Below are positions 34,726-43,446 of a DNA stretch of 64,000 bases, piece by piece. Source of the DNA: JAUVXJ01 sp964433755 (GTDB lineage Bacteria; Chloroflexota; Anaerolineae; UBA7937; B3-Chlor); assembly GCA_964433755.1 (NCBI GenBank), contig CAYSSR010000002.1:1-64000 (forward strand), written 5' to 3'. The notes under the pieces were generated by a model. The model made no database searches, was not told the origin of the DNA, and saw only the letters and a list, made by a program, of their open reading frames with translations. Numbering within the stretch: position 1 is the stretch's first letter; each line of letters begins with the position of its first letter. The position numbers and the translations under genes were made by a program.

Positions 34726-35084
34726 TCACGTGCGGTGCCGATCCTATGCTGATATGCTCTTCTCACGGGCAAGACGGCCGCTTTCGACTGCGATTCAGTG
34801 CATGGAGAGAGGAGTCGTGAAAGACTGGGAAGTACCCAGTGAATCAGATCAGGGAGCGATGACGGTGAGTCCTTAGATTCGAGTGCCGAACTCAGGACCT
34901 CCCCCGCAAGACGCCTCGTCTCTTCCCTCGTTGGTTCACGGTACGGACCCTCGGTTGGCCCAAGACCCGTAGCGCGCATATCTCGCTCCCGGTGTCGCTA
35001 GACTAATCGTCGCTTCGCAGGACAGCCTGTACCTGCTGCGAGAAGCTGGCGGTCGCAGCATGGCTGTCAGAAGGGAGATGGAAC
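34726..35084 (+). other. Gap between ylxR and infB lacking ylxQ
   Basis: 359 bp where many bacteria carry an L7Ae-like gene (ylxQ); none is present. A possible 19-residue reading frame with ribosome site and hairpin lies at 34817-34876. No promoter is convincing, and the stretch looks otherwise empty. Confidence 0.5.
34817..34876 (+). CDS. Possible 19-residue leader peptide upstream of infB
   Basis: GTG start behind GAGAGAGGAG, then 18 codons to TAG. Its first codons overlap a perfect hairpin, ACTGGG-AAGTA-CCCAGT (34824-34840), so translation would melt the stem. It could tune infB expression, but very short frames with good ribosome sites also arise by chance. Confidence 0.25.
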   Translation: MKDWEVPSESDQGAMTVSP

Positions 35085-36887
35085 ATGGTTCAGGAGAACA
35101 AAGTAGTCAGCATACCCGACAAGCTGTCCGTGAGGGAGTTGGCGGATCTACTGGACGTCAGCCCCATCGAGGTCATGAAGCTCCTGATCAGCAGCGGCAT
35201 CATGGCCAACATCAACGAAACGGTTGACTACGATACCGCTGCCATCGTCGCCACCGACCTCGGCTTCGAGATACAGCAGGAGTTGCCGCCGGAAGCGGAG
35301 GAGGCACCCGCAGCTCCAGCAGCGCCAGCCGTCGCCGAAGAGGTGCCCCTGAGGGAGATGTACGCTCAGGAGGCACCCGAGGATCTGCACCCGAGACCCC
35401 CTGTGGTCACCGTCATGGGGCACGTCAACCACGGAAAGACCTCGCTGCTGGACTACATCAGGCACACCAACGTCGTCGCGGGTGAGGCGGGCGGCATCAC
35501 ACAGCATACCGGTGCATACCAGATCGAACATGCCGGCAAGAAGATCACGTTCATCGACACCCCCGGTCACGAGGCGTTCACCGCCATGCGTGCGCGCGGT
35601 GCGCAGGTGACCGACATCGCCATCCTGGTCGTGGCCGCCGATGACGGCGTGATGCCTCAGACCAGAGAAGCCATCGACCACTCACGTGCGGCAAACGTCC
35701 CGATAGTAGTAGCCATCAACAAGATCGACATGGAGAGCGCCGACCCTGAGCGGGTCAGGAAACAGCTCGCAGATCTGGGCTTGACTGTTGAGGACTGGGG
35801 GGGACATACCATCGCCGTGCCTGTCTCCGCGAAAGATGGTACGGGTGTGGACACGCTACTCGAGATGATTCTCTTGGTGGCTGAGATGTCCAGCATCATC
35901 GCCAACCCTGATCGCCCGGCCGTAGGGACCGTGATCGAAGGCAAGCTCGACAGGACTAGAGGACCATCAGCAACTCTGTTGGTGCAGAACGGCACGCTTC
36001 ACGTCGGCGACTATCTGTTGACAGGAGATATCCACGGCCGCGTCCGAGCCATGTTCGACGATTCCGGGGCCACGGTGAAGGAAGCTCCACCCTCTTTTCC
36101 TGTGGTGGTTCTGGGTCTGTCGGACGTGCCTGAGGCAGGTGACGTGTTCACGGTCGTACCCAACGACAAGACCGCGCGGGCCCTCGCTGCCGAGAGGGCA
36201 GATGAGAGGGAAGCCGAGGAACATGCGCCCGTCAGAGCCTTGAGCCTGGAGGACATCTACGCCCAGATGCAGGCAGGCGCAGTCAAGGAACTCAACGTCA
36301 TATTGAAGGCCGATGTTCAAGGCGCTCTGGAGCCGGTCATCAACTCACTCGGCGACTTGGGGAATGAGGACCTGAAAGTCAGGATCATCCGCGAGGGCAT
36401 AGGTAACATCACCGAGTCAGACGTCAGCCTGGCCATAGCGTCCCAGGCTATCGTGATCGGATTCAACGTCCAGGCCGAGGCCGCAGCTCGCAGCATGGCG
36501 GAGACCGGGGGCGTTGAGATCCGCAGATATCAGATCATCTACAAGCTGATTGAGGACATTGACAAGGCTCTGAAGGGGCTCCTCGAACCCGTATACGAAG
36601 ATGTGGTCCTTGGACACGCAGAGGTCAGAGCCACGTTCCGGGTATCCAAGCTGGGCCGGGTGGCAGGTGTCTACGTCGATGACGGAAGCGTGCTGAGAGA
36701 CGCCCGCGTGAAGGTCCTAAGGAACGGCGAACAAGTGCACGAGGGCGGCATCGTGTCGCTGAAGCGCTTCACCGAGGACGTCGACGAAGTGCCTGCGGGG
36801 ATGGAGTGCGGAATCGGGGTAGACAACTTCACCACCTTCGAGGAAGGAGACATACTCGAGATCTATAGGAGAGAGCGAGTGGCTTGA
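35085..36887 (+). CDS. infB: Translation initiation factor IF-2
   Basis: GTPase that positions initiator tRNA on the 30S subunit. This is a short form of 600 residues: one N-terminal IF2N domain (residues 8-65, KLSVRELADLLDVSPIEVMKLL), a 35-residue alanine/glutamate linker, then the G domain (GHVNHGKTS, DTPGHEAFTAMR, NKIDMES, PVSAKDGTG) and domains II to IV, ending DILEIYRRERVA. The long N-terminal region of E. coli IF2 is missing. ATG at 35085 follows AGAAGGGAGATGG. Confidence 0.96.
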   Translation: MVQENKVVSIPDKLSVRELADLLDVSPIEVMKLLISSGIMANINETVDYDTAAIVATDLGFEIQQELPPEAEEAPAAPAAPAVAEEVPLREMYAQEAPEDLHPRPPVVTVMGHVNHGKTSLLDYIRHTNVVAGEAGGITQHTGAYQIEHAGKKITFIDTPGHEAFTAMRARGAQVTDIAILVVAADDGVMPQTREAIDHSRAANVPIVVAINKIDMESADPERVRKQLADLGLTVEDWGGHTIAVPVSAKDGTGVDTLLEMILLVAEMSSIIANPDRPAVGTVIEGKLDRTRGPSATLLVQNGTLHVGDYLLTGDIHGRVRAMFDDSGATVKEAPPSFPVVVLGLSDVPEAGDVFTVVPNDKTARALAAERADEREAEEHAPVRALSLEDIYAQMQAGAVKELNVILKADVQGALEPVINSLGDLGNEDLKVRIIREGIGNITESDVSLAIASQAIVIGFNVQAEAAARSMAETGGVEIRRYQIIYKLIEDIDKALKGLLEPVYEDVVLGHAEVRATFRVSKLGRVAGVYVDDGSVLRDARVKVLRNGEQVHEGGIVSLKRFTEDVDEVPAGMECGIGVDNFTTFEEGDILEIYRRERVA

Positions 36888-36944
36888 TCATGCCAGGCCG
36901 TTCAATCCGCCAAGACTGCTTTCTTCCCGGTAGGCTCCTGAGAG

Positions 36945-37310
36945 ATGCCAACGCGTAGACAACGAAGAGTAAACGCCTTGCTTAGAGAGGCGCTCAGTGA
37001 ACTGTTGCAGAGGGAAGTCGCGGACCCAAGACTCGACTTCGTGACCGTCACCGATGTGGACACCACCAGTGACCTCCGCCATGCGCACGTCTATGTCACC
37101 TTCCTCACTAGCCCCGAAGACCAACAGGCAGGGCTGAAAGCCCTTACTAAGGCAAGCGGCTACCTGCGTCGCCAGCTCGGCGAGAGGGTCTACCTGCGCT
37201 ATGTGCCTGAGTTGACGTTCCATCTGGACCAGTCGATTGAGACCGGCCTGAGGATAGACCAGATCTTGGACAGCCTGGAGAACCCTGGCGAGCAGAGTGA
37301 AGAGGAATGA
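36945..37310 (+). CDS. rbfA: Ribosome-binding factor A
   Basis: 121-residue KH-fold protein needed for late 30S maturation. It shows the family pattern RRVNALLREALSELLQREVADPRLDFVTVTDVDTTSDLRHAHVYV and LRRQLGERVYLRYVPELTF. The last few codons overlap nrnA by four bases (ATGA). Follows infB by 57 bp, the usual order. Confidence 0.94.
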   Translation: MPTRRQRRVNALLREALSELLQREVADPRLDFVTVTDVDTTSDLRHAHVYVTFLTSPEDQQAGLKALTKASGYLRRQLGERVYLRYVPELTFHLDQSIETGLRIDQILDSLENPGEQSEEE

Positions 37311-38281
37311 AGACTGAAACAGTGCAGATGATAAGGGAAGCTAGCAAGGTGTTCCTCATAGCTCACGTGGACCCCGACGGAGATACCATTGGTTCCACTC
37401 TGGCCCTGGCCCACGCCCTGAGAAGCATGGGGAAGGACTGCTCTCTTGCGTGTAGTGATCCCGTGCCCGTCACACTCTCCTTTCTGCCGGGGGTCGAGCG
37501 GTTCGATACGCCCCAGGTCACTGATCACGATCTGATCATTGCGGTGGATGTCAGCGATCGCGGCCGCCTCGGGCCAGCCTACGGTCACGTGGTCGAGATA
37601 GGGATACCGCTCCTGAACATCGATCATCACGTGACCAACACCGGCTTCGGTACCGTCAACCTGGTCGACACCGATGCGGTTGCCACGAGCGAGATCATCT
37701 TTGACCTTCTCCGGGACATGGAGGTTCCACTGGACGAAGTCCTCGCCACCTGTCTGCTGACTGGCATCGTTACCGACACACGGTCCTTCACCACCTCCAG
37801 CACTACGCCTCGCGCATTGGAGGTGTCCTCCGAGTTGCTGAAGGCGGGGGCCTCGCTCATCGAGGTCAATGAGAACTACTACAAGAACAAGACGCTGGGT
37901 ACCCTGCGTCTGTGGGGCAAGATACTGGATCAGATGCAGCTCGAGGGCCGTCTCGTGTGGTCGGTGGAGTCTCTGGAGATGAGAGCGCAGTGCCACGCCG
38001 GTTTCGGCAACGGAGACGGCATTGTCAACCTCCTGGCCAGTGTCCGTGAGGCCTCGGCGGCGATCGTGTTCATCGAGAAAGAAAGCCGACGAGTTGAGAT
38101 CAGCATTCGATCACGGCCCGGAGTGGACATCTCTCCCATCGCCGTCCACTTCGGCGGTGGAGGGCACCCCCAGGCTGCGGGCGCCATGCTGGAGGGGAGT
38201 CTCGAACAAGTGATACCTGAAGTGCTGCGCAAGGCCCAGGCAGTGCTGGACTCTGAGGGCCAGGCGTGGGCACCCCCGTAA
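37307..38281 (+). CDS. nrnA: DHH-family oligoribonuclease / PAP phosphatase
   Basis: 324-residue DHH/DHHA1 phosphoesterase that degrades short RNA oligomers and 3'-phosphoadenosine 5'-phosphate. HVDPDGDTIGS and IAVDVSDRG supply metal ligands, NIDHHVTN is the DHH motif, and the C-terminal DHHA1 domain ends with GGGGHPQAAGAML. Start overlaps rbfA (ATGA); end overlaps the possible early truB start. Confidence 0.93.
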   Translation: MKTETVQMIREASKVFLIAHVDPDGDTIGSTLALAHALRSMGKDCSLACSDPVPVTLSFLPGVERFDTPQVTDHDLIIAVDVSDRGRLGPAYGHVVEIGIPLLNIDHHVTNTGFGTVNLVDTDAVATSEIIFDLLRDMEVPLDEVLATCLLTGIVTDTRSFTTSSTTPRALEVSSELLKAGASLIEVNENYYKNKTLGTLRLWGKILDQMQLEGRLVWSVESLEMRAQCHAGFGNGDGIVNLLASVREASAAIVFIEKESRRVEISIRSRPGVDISPIAVHFGGGGHPQAAGAMLEGSLEQVIPEVLRKAQAVLDSEGQAWAPP

Positions 38282-38286
38282 TCAGG

Positions 38287-39288
38287 ATGACCATCGAGCG
38301 TGCTGGCGCGGTCAGAGAACCGTGTCTGGCCTGCGCAGGAGAATCCAGAGGGGTTTCGTCCCGAGAGGTCAAGCCCACCCGGGCAGCCGTCGCTGGCATC
38401 CTCAACGTGGACAAGCCCGTGGGGCTCACCTCACACGACGTCGTGGTCAGGATCCGCAGGGCATCGGGTCTGAGGAAGGTGGGACACGCAGGCACCCTGG
38501 ACCCAGCGGCCTCGGGCGTGCTGCTCGTCTGCCTGGGCCAAGCCACTCGGGTCACCGAGTTCCTGATGCAGAGTCGGAAGCGCTACGACGCGGTGATACG
38601 GCTGGGCGTGACCACAGACACTGGCGACCGCGAGGGCAGGATCACCCGAGAGGTTCCTGAGTTCGACGTAAGCCAGGAAGATGTCCAGGGAGCGCTGTCC
38701 AGCTTCAAAGGTCCCATCCAACAGATACCCCCGATGCACTCTGCTCTCAAGCACCAGGGCACAACCCTCTACCGTCTCGCTCGCCAGGGGATCGAGGTGG
38801 AGCGAGAGCCCAGACCTGTGGAGATCCACGACCTGAGGCTCGCCGAGTGGACGCCTCCCACCTTTCGGCTACTGGTAGAATGCTCGAAGGGCACCTATGT
38901 TCGCGTGCTAGCCACGGATCTCGGGGAGGTGCTAGGGCCTGGCGCACATCTAGAACACCTAGTGCGCCTGGCTTGCGGTCGATACACACTGGAGGATACA
39001 GTATCCCTGACCGAGGCCGAACAACGCCTCGCCGACGGTCGGTGGCAAGAGATCCTACACCCTATCGATGAGGCTCTGTTGGATTTCGAAGCGGTAACGT
39101 TGGTCGGTGAAGCGGAGACTCTGGTCCGCCACGGGCAGCAGGTCCACGGCCCCGAACCACTGGCTGCGCCCTTTTGCCGCGCCTACAGCTCCTCATCCGG
39201 CAAGTTCGTTGCGTTGCTGCAATACGACCCACAAAGCAAGACTTGGCAACCGAGAAAGGTATTCAATCTTGACACAACTGTTGCATGA
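38287..39288 (+). CDS. truB: tRNA pseudouridine-55 synthase
   Basis: Forms pseudouridine 55 in the T loop of tRNAs. The core begins at GILNVDKPVGLTSHDVV, with the catalytic aspartate in VGHAGTLDPAASGVL and the PPMHSALK and SKGTYVRVLATDLG motifs. Before the core there is a 37-residue extension not found in most TruB. ATG at 38287 is chosen over the GTG at 38266; neither has a strong ribosome site, and no later in-frame start precedes the core. The 3' end overlaps ribF by 20 bp. Confidence 0.93.
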   Translation: MTIERAGAVREPCLACAGESRGVSSREVKPTRAAVAGILNVDKPVGLTSHDVVVRIRRASGLRKVGHAGTLDPAASGVLLVCLGQATRVTEFLMQSRKRYDAVIRLGVTTDTGDREGRITREVPEFDVSQEDVQGALSSFKGPIQQIPPMHSALKHQGTTLYRLARQGIEVEREPRPVEIHDLRLAEWTPPTFRLLVECSKGTYVRVLATDLGEVLGPGAHLEHLVRLACGRYTLEDTVSLTEAEQRLADGRWQEILHPIDEALLDFEAVTLVGEAETLVRHGQQVHGPEPLAAPFCRAYSSSSGKFVALLQYDPQSKTWQPRKVFNLDTTVA

Positions 39289-40207
39289 TCTTCCTGATGC
39301 GCCCCTGGACAAGCCCTCTGCGATCAGCATCGGGGTGTTCGATGGCGTGCACCTAGGCCATCGGCATCTCATAGACCATCTGATGGCGAGCGCCAAGACC
39401 GGTGGCTATCTCAGCGGCGTAGTCACCTTCGACCGCCATCCCCACGAGATCCTCGCCCCGCACAAAGAGATGCGGTACCTGACCACGCTAGAGGACAAGC
39501 TGCGTCTGCTGAGCGAGGCCGGCCTCGATTTCGCCGTGGCTCTACCTTTCACCACCGAACTGGCACAGACGACCGCACGAGACTTCGTGAAGATGCTGGT
39601 GGAGCGATTGGGGCTGAGAGAACTGTGGTCCGGGCCAGATTTCGCTCTGGGCAAGGACAGAGAGGGAGACTCGGCCCGGCTCGGTCTCCTTGGAGAAGAA
39701 CTGGGATTCCGGCTGTGCAGGCTCGAGCCACTCATGTCTTCCGACAAAGTAGTCAGCAGCAGCAGCATTCGGGCGCTGATGCGCGAAGGAGAGGTGAGTG
39801 AGGCCGCCCGCCTGCTGGGACGTCTCCCCTACCTCACCGGCAAGGTGGTCACTGGCGCTCGACGTGGGCAACGGTTGGGGTTCCCCACCGCCAATCTGGA
39901 GACGGGCAAGAACCTGCTCGTTCCTGCTAACGGTGTGTACGCCGTACGCGCCTATTGGGACGGCGTCAACCACGCGGCGGTCGTCAACGTAGGCCAGCGA
40001 CCGACCTTCGAACAGGACTCAGAGAGAGTCCTCGAGGCACATATCCTGGATTTCTCCGGAGACCTCTATGGCAAGGAGCTGCGGGTGGAGTTCATAGCAC
40101 GACTCCGTCCGGAGCTGCGCTTCGACAGCGGCGAGGACCTCATCGCGCAGATGAGGATGGACGTCGCCCAGACACGCCGGCTTCTCGACGAACCAGGCAT
40201 GGGATGA
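39269..40207 (+). CDS. ribF: Bifunctional riboflavin kinase / FAD synthetase
   Basis: 312 residues. The N-terminal FAD synthetase domain carries SIGVFDGVHLGHRHLI and VVTFDRHPHEIL; SSSSIRALMREG closes it; the C-terminal riboflavin kinase has GKVVTGARRGQRLGFPTANL and NVGQRPTF. The start appears to be TTG at 39269 (reads TQLLHDLPDAPLDKPSAI), with AAAGG about 9 nt upstream and inside the truB 3' end. No ATG or GTG lies nearer the conserved core, so a weak start codon is probable. Confidence 0.93.
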   Translation: MTQLLHDLPDAPLDKPSAISIGVFDGVHLGHRHLIDHLMASAKTGGYLSGVVTFDRHPHEILAPHKEMRYLTTLEDKLRLLSEAGLDFAVALPFTTELAQTTARDFVKMLVERLGLRELWSGPDFALGKDREGDSARLGLLGEELGFRLCRLEPLMSSDKVVSSSSIRALMREGEVSEAARLLGRLPYLTGKVVTGARRGQRLGFPTANLETGKNLLVPANGVYAVRAYWDGVNHAAVVNVGQRPTFEQDSERVLEAHILDFSGDLYGKELRVEFIARLRPELRFDSGEDLIAQMRMDVAQTRRLLDEPGMG

Positions 40208-40620
40208 GTCACGCCCACGGACGCTTCGAAGAAGTGGAGCACGGCGCGGATGCTGCCCTGCGCGTATATGGCAGCGACTGGAGTGATCTCCTCTCCAACG
40301 CCGCTCTGGGTATGTTCAGCCTCATCGCCCGCTGGGAAGAGGCGCTACCGTGCCAGGAGCAAAGCCTGTCGCTGCGGTCGGTCGACGCGGAGACTCTGCT
40401 GGTTGACTGGTTGAGCGAACTGCTGTACCTCCACGAGATGCTGGGTCTGGTGTACATCGATTTTGACATCCTCCACGCCTCTCTCGACTCGCTCGAGGCC
40501 GTGGCCAGGGGAACGGACGAATGGATACCTCAGACGGCAATCAAGGCCGTGACCTTCAACGACCTACAGGTCTCCAGAACGGCTGACGGCTACGCGACCA
40601 CCATCGTATTCGACACCTAG
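40204..40620 (+). CDS. Archease, RtcB cofactor
   Basis: 138-residue protein of the archease family, which speeds guanylylation and turnover of the RNA ligase RtcB. FEEVEHGADAALRVYGSDWSDLLSNAALGMFSL fits the conserved N-terminal metal-binding Asp region, and VDWLSELLYLHE and IKAVTFNDLQV are diagnostic. ATG overlaps the ribF stop (ATGA), placing it in the nusA operon. rtcB follows 170 bp later. Confidence 0.93.
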   Translation: MSHAHGRFEEVEHGADAALRVYGSDWSDLLSNAALGMFSLIARWEEALPCQEQSLSLRSVDAETLLVDWLSELLYLHEMLGLVYIDFDILHASLDSLEAVARGTDEWIPQTAIKAVTFNDLQVSRTADGYATTIVFDT

Positions 40621-40790
40621 ATGGGCGAACACAGGCGGCTTCCTCCGCAAACGTGTTGCCCCCATGCGCTGCTCCCAGATCGAGCAGATCGTGTGATCCG
40701 TCCTCAACCTGCGATGGGGAATTGCAGCGATGGATGACTACGTGAGGGTCGCACGCCTCCCAACACTCCTCGGCATAGGAGGCTCCCACC

Positions 40791-42239
40791 ATGGTTGAGA
40801 AAAGAGACCTCAAGAAGATCGATCACTATCTGTACGAGATCCCGAGAAGCTACAGAGAGGATATGCGCGTGCCGGCCCGCGTATACGCCGACGGGATACT
40901 CCTGGAGGCGGCGCTGGGCGACCGCTCGGTGGAGCAACTCGTCAACACCACCACCCTGCCCGGGGTGGTTGCGTACACGCTGGCCATGCCGGACATCCAC
41001 CAGGGATATGGCTTTCCCATCGGCGGAGTGGCAGCCACTCTGCCTCCCGACGGAGTCATCTCGCCTGGCGGGATAGGCTACGATATCAACTGTGGCGTGC
41101 GCGTGCTGGCCTCGGACATCGAACGTGGTGAGATGGAGCCTCACATCGAGGACGTGCTCCAGGCCGTGTACAAGCTGGTCCCCAGCGGCCTGGGCAAGGG
41201 TGGGATCAAGCTCTCCAAACGCGACCTGGACGCCGTTCTGGAGAGAGGAGCCGCCTGGGCGGTGGCCAAAGGGTACGGCACGAAGCAAGACCTGGTACTC
41301 ACAGAAGCGGAGGGCTGCCTGACCGAGGCTGGCGCCTCTGCGGTCAGCCAAAAGGCCAAGGATCGAGGGCTGCAACAGCTGGGGTCGCTGGGCTCGGGCA
41401 ACCACTTCCTGGAAGTGGACGAGATCGTGGAGGTGTACGACGACAACGTGGCCAAGACCTTCGGGTTACAACAGGGGCACGTGGCCATCCAGATCCACTG
41501 TGGCTCCCGGGGCCTGGGACACCAGGTGTGCAGCGACTACGTCAGGGTGCTCCAGAAGGCGGTCCATAGGTACGGCATCTCCTTACCGGACCGGGAGTTG
41601 GTCTGTGCACCGTTTGGATCGCCAGAAGGCCAAGACTACTTCGCTGCTATGGCGGCGTCGGCCAACTTCGCCTGGGCAAACCGGCAGGTCATAGCGCACT
41701 GGGTGCGCCGCGCTCTCGAGGAGACGCTCGCCGGCAAGGTCCGTTCCTGGGAACTGACCCAAGTGTACGACGTGGCGCACAACATAGGCAAGCTCGAGCG
41801 CCACGAGGTCGACGGCAGGCAAACTAAGCTGGTCATCCATCGTAAGGGCGCGACGCGCGCCTTCGGCCCCAGCTCAAGAGAACTGCCCGACGTCTACAGG
41901 GGCGTGGGGCAGCCCGTTCTGGTCCCCGGAAGCATGGGAACCGCCTCCTACGTCCTCGTGGCCACAGACAGGGCACGCGATCTGACCTTCGGCTCCACCT
42001 GCCATGGAGCAGGTCGCGTTCTCAGCCGAAAGGCGGCCAAGAAGAGGATCTGGGGAGAGGACCTGATTCGTGAGATGCGAGAGAGAGGGATCGCCGTGCG
42101 AGCTGGCAGTATGGCTGGCCTCGCGGAGGAAGCCCCACAGGCCTACAAGGACGTGGAAAGGGTAGTAGAGGTAGTGGTGGGCGCTGGTCTCGCCCGCAAG
42201 GTGGCCCGCCTGGAGCCATTCGGTGTGATCAAGGGCTGA
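40791..42239 (+). CDS. rtcB: RNA-splicing ligase RtcB
   Basis: GTP-dependent RNA ligase joining 2',3'-cyclic phosphate and 5'-OH ends. The 482-residue protein carries the manganese ligands D98 and C101 (GYDINCGVRV), GSGNHFLEVDE, HCGSRGLGH, and H405 in TCHGAGRVLSRKAAK, which aligns with the guanylylated His404 of Pyrococcus RtcB. Short insert-free archaeal/bacterial type. ATG at 40791 preceded by AGGAGGCTCCC. Pairs with archease; ThpR at 12246 acts on related RNA ends. Confidence 0.96.
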   Translation: MVEKRDLKKIDHYLYEIPRSYREDMRVPARVYADGILLEAALGDRSVEQLVNTTTLPGVVAYTLAMPDIHQGYGFPIGGVAATLPPDGVISPGGIGYDINCGVRVLASDIERGEMEPHIEDVLQAVYKLVPSGLGKGGIKLSKRDLDAVLERGAAWAVAKGYGTKQDLVLTEAEGCLTEAGASAVSQKAKDRGLQQLGSLGSGNHFLEVDEIVEVYDDNVAKTFGLQQGHVAIQIHCGSRGLGHQVCSDYVRVLQKAVHRYGISLPDRELVCAPFGSPEGQDYFAAMAASANFAWANRQVIAHWVRRALEETLAGKVRSWELTQVYDVAHNIGKLERHEVDGRQTKLVIHRKGATRAFGPSSRELPDVYRGVGQPVLVPGSMGTASYVLVATDRARDLTFGSTCHGAGRVLSRKAAKKRIWGEDLIREMRERGIAVRAGSMAGLAEEAPQAYKDVERVVEVVVGAGLARKVARLEPFGVIKG

Positions 42240-42306
42240 CCGCCTGCACGTCGCTGAGATCAACAGAAACAAGCTTGAAAGTGGGCGGGCCGCGAGCCCG
42301 CCCAGC

Positions 42307-43200
42307 CTATTCTCCGGCCAGCCCCAGGTCCGGGGCGATCTCCTTCATCGCATCGAGCACGATCTGGACGTGCTCGTCCAGTTCGACGTCCAGCTCCTTG
42401 GCCGCTTCTTCCATGTGCTGTCGGTTCACCGCTGCGGCGAACGCTCTGTCCTTCCACTTCTTCCGCACAGACTTGGGCTTCACGTCCAGAATGCTCTTGC
42501 TGGGGCGAACCAGGGCCACGGCGACCAGAAAACCGGTCAGATCGTCGACCGCGCAGAGAGCCTTCTCCATGGGCGTTTCCGGGGACACGCCGGTGTATTC
42601 ACTGGCATGAGAGAGCACTGCCCTGACCACCTCCTCCGGCCAGCCTCGTTCTCGCAGGATCTTGGCGCCGGTGACCGGATGTCCTTCCACACTCAGATCG
42701 GGGTTCTGGTCGTAGTCGAAGTCATGGACCAGACCCACAATGCCCCACAACTCCTCATCCTCGCCATGCCTCCGCGCGTAGGCCCTCATGGCCGCTTCCA
42801 CGGACAGCATGTGCCGGACCAGGTTCTGGTTCTCGGTGAACTCGTTGACCAGCTCCCAGGCCTTGTCTCGATCGATATCCATCCTCTTCAGCCTTTCCAC
42901 CGCCTCGGCATATCTCGGGCTATTCGTGGCCCAGTCTCGAAGTCCCTGGCAGGGGAAGTCCGTACAAGCGTAGCAGTACTCCAGACCCCGCCTATCGACA
43001 CAGCAATTCAAGATCCAGCAATCTGGAGACCAGTGTCTCTCACTGTCCCCTGTGCATCCATCACAGCGAACATCCGCCGCTGCTACGTCTACACCTCTCT
43101 CAGTCTTGAACCAGTCCGCAACGTGCTGGGCGACTGCTGGATCGCTCGCAGCCTTGTGGATGTCGCACTTGTTACAAAGAAGACCACAAACGGCGATCAT
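42307..43200 (-). CDS. DUF3795-HD domain fusion protein
   Basis: 297 residues in two parts. Residues 1-105 are cysteine-rich (CGLLCNKCDIHKA, RCDGCTGDSERHWSPDCWILNCC, CYACTDFPCQGL), matching DUF3795, a putative metal or Fe-S binding module. Residues 125-297 form an HD hydrolase domain (VRHMLSVEAAMRAYARR, GLVHDFDYDQNP, EGHPVTGAKILRERGWPEEVVRAVLSHASEYTG), resembling HDIG-type metal phosphohydrolases. The ATG at 43200 lies after GGGGTG; a GTG at 43215 has no ribosome site. Fusion suggests a redox- or metal-sensitive phosphohydrolase (inference). It is the gene after era on this strand. Confidence 0.85.
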   Translation of the reverse strand: MIAVCGLLCNKCDIHKAASDPAVAQHVADWFKTERGVDVAAADVRCDGCTGDSERHWSPDCWILNCCVDRRGLEYCYACTDFPCQGLRDWATNSPRYAEAVERLKRMDIDRDKAWELVNEFTENQNLVRHMLSVEAAMRAYARRHGEDEELWGIVGLVHDFDYDQNPDLSVEGHPVTGAKILRERGWPEEVVRAVLSHASEYTGVSPETPMEKALCAVDDLTGFLVAVALVRPSKSILDVKPKSVRKKWKDRAFAAAVNRQHMEEAAKELDVELDEHVQIVLDAMKEIAPDLGLAGE

Positions 43201-43446
43201 CCCCCTGCACCCCACGGTTCGCTCGAATCGGCCATACTACCAGACGATCTCGCGCTCTGGAGCTCTCACGGGCCATTGGCCGAATCATAGCACGGTCCGG
43301 CGCGCTCGTCTATCCCAGATTGGGGAAACAGGAGGGGGGAGCACCTACGGCGAAACCCCTGCTTGGCGCAAAGACAGCGGGGGCCACGCCGGCCTCTGCG
43401 CCGCTTGTCAGACGTAGACCCAGAACGACGGCCCGCCTGACCCCCG

